64,000 nucleotides of DNA, taken from contig JADJPS010000020.1 of NCBI GenBank assembly GCA_016713105.1, positions 124,001-188,000 on the forward strand. The letters are read 5' to 3'. The position numbers and the translations under genes are program-made. Shown here piece after piece: positions 61,369 through 64,000 of this stretch. The DNA is from Devosia sp. GTDB taxonomy: Bacteria; Pseudomonadota; Alphaproteobacteria; Rhizobiales; Devosiaceae. Each line of letters starts with the position of its first letter. The first letter of the stretch is position 1. Below the pieces are notes generated by a model. That model saw only the letters and a list, made by a program, of their open reading frames with translations, had not been told where the DNA came from and made no database searches.

Positions 61369-62487
61369 ATGGACGGCGCCTTCGTCGAGGCCGCACCTGC
61401 CAAGGTCAACCTGGCACTGCACATCACCGGCCGCCGGGCCGACGGCTACCACGAACTGGAGAGCCTCGTGGTCTTCGCCGACGTCGCCGACGAGATCGTG
61501 GCGCGCCCGGCGAGGACCGACAGCCTCACCGTCACGGGCCCGTTCGCCACGGCCGCCGGCAGCGGCGAGGGCAACCTCGTCGCCCGCGCGCTCGCAGCCT
61601 TTCGCGGCCGCTGGCCGGAGCCGGCCGGCACCGGACTTGCGGTAGAACTGCGCAAGAACCTGCCGGTCGCGGCCGGACTGGGCGGCGGCTCGGCGGATGC
61701 CGCGGCGATGCTGCGCCTCATGGCGCGCCGCAGCGCGGCACCGATCCCGCCAGCCGCGCTCGCCGAAATGGCGCTGCACCTGGGCGCCGACGTCCCCGCC
61801 TGCGTGTTCTCCCGACCTTGCGAGATGCGCGGGGTGGGCGAGATCATCCACCCGCTGCGCACCTTTCCGGTGACCCACATCGTGCTGGTCAATCCGCTGC
61901 TGCCGGTGGTGACCGCCGACGTGTTCCGGCGTCTCGCGCGCCGAGACAACCCGCCGCTGCCGCCGCTGCCGCAGCCGCTGACCCGGCCGGCCCAGCTCGG
62001 CCTGTGGCTGGCCGAAACCCGCAACGACCTCGAACCGGCCGCGATCGGCCTCCTGCCGGTGATCGGCGAGCTGATTGCGGACATGGCGGCGCTCGACGGC
62101 TGCGTGCTGGCGCGCATGTCGGGATCCGGCGGCACGGTGTTCGGCCTGTTCGGCTCCGCCGCGCAGGCGCATCAGGCCGCGCACGAACTCCGCCGGACGC
62201 GCCACGGCTTCTGGGTGGCGGCGGCGCCGGTGATCACGCCCCGGCATTGGCAAAACGGGGCGTCACCCTCGGGCGCCTTGTTCGCCCGTGGGCCAGTGCC
62301 GGGTTGGCGCCGCCTGGGCGGGCGTCGAGTCGTCGCGGGTGTCGGTCAGGGGGTCGTGTCCATCCGTTGTGGGCGTGTGTCGTACTCGGCGAACAGCGAG
62401 AGATTGTCGCTGACCATGGCCTCGAAGCCCAGGCCGACCGTCCAGCCCAGGTGGGTTTGCGTGTCCACCGAAGCGCCGACCGAGTAG
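61369..62487 (+). CDS. ispE: 4-(cytidine 5'-diphospho)-2-C-methyl-D-erythritol kinase, 3' end probably run-on
   Basis: GHMP kinase of the MEP isoprenoid pathway. AAPAKVNLALHITGRRADGYHEL is the start, and PVAAGLGGGSADAAAMLR is the ATP-binding loop. LADAP-like GADVPACVF and the terminal RMSGSGGTVFGLF are present. Family members are about 285-300 residues, but this frame runs on to 372, the last about 80 codons being antisense to the outer-membrane gene. The natural end is probably near 62240 (after HGFWVAAAPVIT); the run-on fits the indel-rich region that begins there. Confidence 0.9.
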   Translation: MDGAFVEAAPAKVNLALHITGRRADGYHELESLVVFADVADEIVARPARTDSLTVTGPFATAAGSGEGNLVARALAAFRGRWPEPAGTGLAVELRKNLPVAAGLGGGSADAAAMLRLMARRSAAPIPPAALAEMALHLGADVPACVFSRPCEMRGVGEIIHPLRTFPVTHIVLVNPLLPVVTADVFRRLARRDNPPLPPLPQPLTRPAQLGLWLAETRNDLEPAAIGLLPVIGELIADMAALDGCVLARMSGSGGTVFGLFGSAAQAHQAAHELRRTRHGFWVAAAPVITPRHWQNGASPSGALFARGPVPGWRRLGGRRVVAGVGQGVVSIRCGRVSYSANSERLSLTMASKPRPTVQPRWVCVSTEAPTE

Positions 62488-62901
62488 CCCGTGGAATTGG
62501 CGAAGGCGAGGCCGGCGGTGCCGTAGATCAGCACGCTCGACCGCAAAGCCGAGCCGGCCGCGCAGGCTGCCCGCCCAGTTGATCTCGCGTGCGATGGCTC
62601 CGCCGCCCACGTCGTCCCGCCCCATGCCGGTCGAGATCGAGGTCGCCGATGACCAGGCTGTCCATTTGGTGGTTGTAGCCGACCTGCGCGCCGGCGAGCC
62701 AGCCGGCGATCCCGTAGTCGCCGGTGAACAGCCGCGGGGCAGCGTGGCCCCTGCGACGCCGCTGGCGTACCCGACAGCGCGCCGATGAACAACCCGACAG
62801 CGAGCTGGGCCAACCATCTCGACGTCCGGCAGACCGGCAAATGGGCGAAATGCAGCGCCGTGCCCGCCAGCGAAGCCAGCACCGCAGCCACGCGTCTTCA
62901 T
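62346..62901 (-). pseudogene. Outer-membrane beta-barrel protein (Omp25/RopB-like) with about five frame changes
   Basis: A strong GAGGGG site precedes ATG 62901. The product is recognisable only by changing frame: MKTR, then a signal-peptide-like AAVLASLAGTALHFA, GLFIGALSG, YASGVAGATL, LFTGDYGIAGWLAGAQVGYN, MGRDDVGGGAIAREINWAGS, and IYGTAGLAFANSTGYSVGA to AEYD. Each change is one base in or near a G/C run. The pieces match the small barrel porin-like family of Hyphomicrobiales. The C-terminal strand (normally ending in F) is missing. Because all pieces keep good family sequence, sequencing error or very recent mutation is likely. Confidence 0.75.
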
Positions 62902-63035
62902 GGCAACCCCTCATAAATTCGAATCAAGAACTAGCAGAGCCGCGGCAGCAGTTCATCCAGTTTGAGAACATAAAGCTGCCATCGTCCTGCCAAAGTTGCA
63001 GCGGCGACACATGCTCACGATAGCATCGGGCGTGG

Positions 63036-64000
63036 CTAGTAGGCGCGGGCGATGGTGGCCTCGACGACTTCGCCGAGCAGGAGCTTCATCTCGGACGGCG
63101 GCAGGCCCTTGAGCGCCTCGCGGGCGCGGCGCGCGTGCTGGCCGGCCTCATCGAGCGTGCGCCCGAGCGTGTCGTGCCGCTCGAACACCGCCAGTACCGC
63201 GCCAGGTCGGACGCGGCGGCATCGGTCTTGCCGAGTGCCGAGACGATCGCCTCGCGTTCGCCGGGGCTCGCCGCCCGAGAGCGAGGATCACCGGCAGCGT
63301 TCTTGCCGAGCGTGCCGCTCTCGCCGCGGTAGTCGAGCACGTCGTCGACCAGCTGGAACGCGTAGCCGAGTTCCCGCCCGTAGTCGCGCAGGGCCCGCCG
63401 CCCGGCCGCATCGGCCCCGCCGGCCATGGCGCCGACCTCGGTCGCCGCCTCGAACAGGGTCGCGGTCTTGGCGCGGATGACGTCGTCGTAGTCGGCACGG
63501 GTGGCGGCGAGGTCGCGCGTCTTGGAAAGCTGCAGGACCTCCCCTTCGGCAATCACCGTCGCGGCCCGCGAGATCACCTTCAGCGCCTCGATGCTGCCGG
63601 TCTCGACCATCATCATGAACGCCTGCCCGAGCAGGAAATCGCCGACGAGCACGCTGGCCTGGTTGCCCCATACCATGCGCGCCGCGGCCCGGCCGCGCCG
63701 CATCGTGCTCTCGTCGACGACGTCGTCGTGCAGCAGCGTGGCGTTGTGCATGAACTCGACCGAGGCCGCGAACACCACCTCGTCGCCGTCGGGTCGGCCG
63801 AACAGCTCGGACGCCGCGATGGTCAGCATCGGCCGCAGCCGCTTGCCGCCGGCCTCGATCAGGTAGCGCGCCACTTCCGGCACCAGTTCGACATGCGAAC
63901 GCAGCCGCTCGAGGATCAGGGCGTTGACCCGGTCCATGCCTTCGCGCGTGGAACTGACCAGCCGGTCGACCGCATTGGATTCGGTCGCCGCCTTTGTCGC
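63036..64000 (-). pseudogene. ispB: Polyprenyl diphosphate synthase with frame lesions, 5' end outside window
   Basis: Makes the long isoprenoid tail for ubiquinone. The frame is open from 64000, with ESNAVDRLVSSTREGMDRVN before the body. GGKRLRPMLT, the first aspartate motif LLHDDVVDEST and the second, QLVDDVLDY, are intact. Near 63300 the expected DLREGK-x-TLP region is absent and the frame jumps (LPVILAL appears in another frame), it returns near 63275 (EREAIVSALGKTDAA), and near 63193 one base is missing before AVFERHDTLG. The gene ends EATIARAY at 63036. The lost region includes catalytically relevant residues, if the sequence is real. Confidence 0.85.

Overview
The window is a 64 kb piece of a GC-rich chromosome (roughly two-thirds G+C by eye) from an alphaproteobacterium, most likely of the order Hyphomicrobiales and possibly a Devosia relative. 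The order is supported by a CcrM-type GANTC methyltransferase, an IalB protein, DUF4170/DUF6101/DUF1127 proteins, an F0 operon away from F1, a split two-subunit glycine decarboxylase and the order DUF721-dsbA-smc / mutY / ccrM / rnhB. The genus is a guess. Almost everything is housekeeping. No rRNA, tRNA, CRISPR array, prophage or insertion sequence was seen.

Layout. 1-10 kb: Kdo transferase (cut by the window edge), an ArnT-like glycosyltransferase, DUF4170, a CysQ-like phosphatase, a DUF6101 gene with an internal stop, ubiA, rsmE, gshA, a LysR regulator divergent from a DUF1127 gene, and ialB. 10-20 kb: the aa3 cytochrome oxidase operon coxB-coxA-ctaB-coxF-ctaG-coxC, then DUF983, SURF1, thrC, an M16 peptidase and a GNAT enzyme. 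An FNR/FixK-like box and a terminator-like hairpin lie in front of coxB. 20-28 kb: a membrane GGDEF/EAL protein, a DUF433/DUF5615 toxin-antitoxin pair, DUF2200, YqgE, a DsbD N-domain protein, a peroxiredoxin and a lipoprotein. 27.7-32.5 kb: a tandem glycine riboswitch followed by gcvT-gcvH-gcvPA-gcvPB. 32.7-35.5 kb: atpI-atpB-atpE-atpF'-atpF on the minus strand. 35.7-45.2 kb: smc, dsbA-like, DUF721, mutY, ccrM, rnhB and a radical SAM gene. 45.3-57.3 kb: an amidase, a FemAB-like transferase, a repeat-filled spacer, glyS, a VapBC-type pair, DUF2207/LemA, a tiny ArfA-like gene, an MFS transporter and a uracil-DNA glycosylase. 57.4-64 kb: a VOC protein, ETF-ubiquinone oxidoreductase, a TPR protein, ispE, an outer-membrane barrel gene and a polyprenyl diphosphate synthase.

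How genes work together: coxBAC with heme and copper assembly factors build the terminal oxidase. ubiA, the C-terminal polyprenyl synthase and ispE feed quinone and isoprenoid synthesis. ETF-QO feeds electrons to quinone and the F0 genes use the resulting gradient. The gcv operon degrades glycine under control of a glycine-sensing leader.

The most unusual property is a set of damaged core genes. smc needs three single-base frame corrections, the outer-membrane gene about five, and the polyprenyl synthase several. DUF6101 and the radical SAM gene each carry one in-frame TAA. Conservation continues on the far side of every lesion, so sequencing or assembly error, or very recent mutation, fits better than old decay. 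The best regulatory signals are two perfect CtrA boxes in front of ccrM and the tandem glycine riboswitch.
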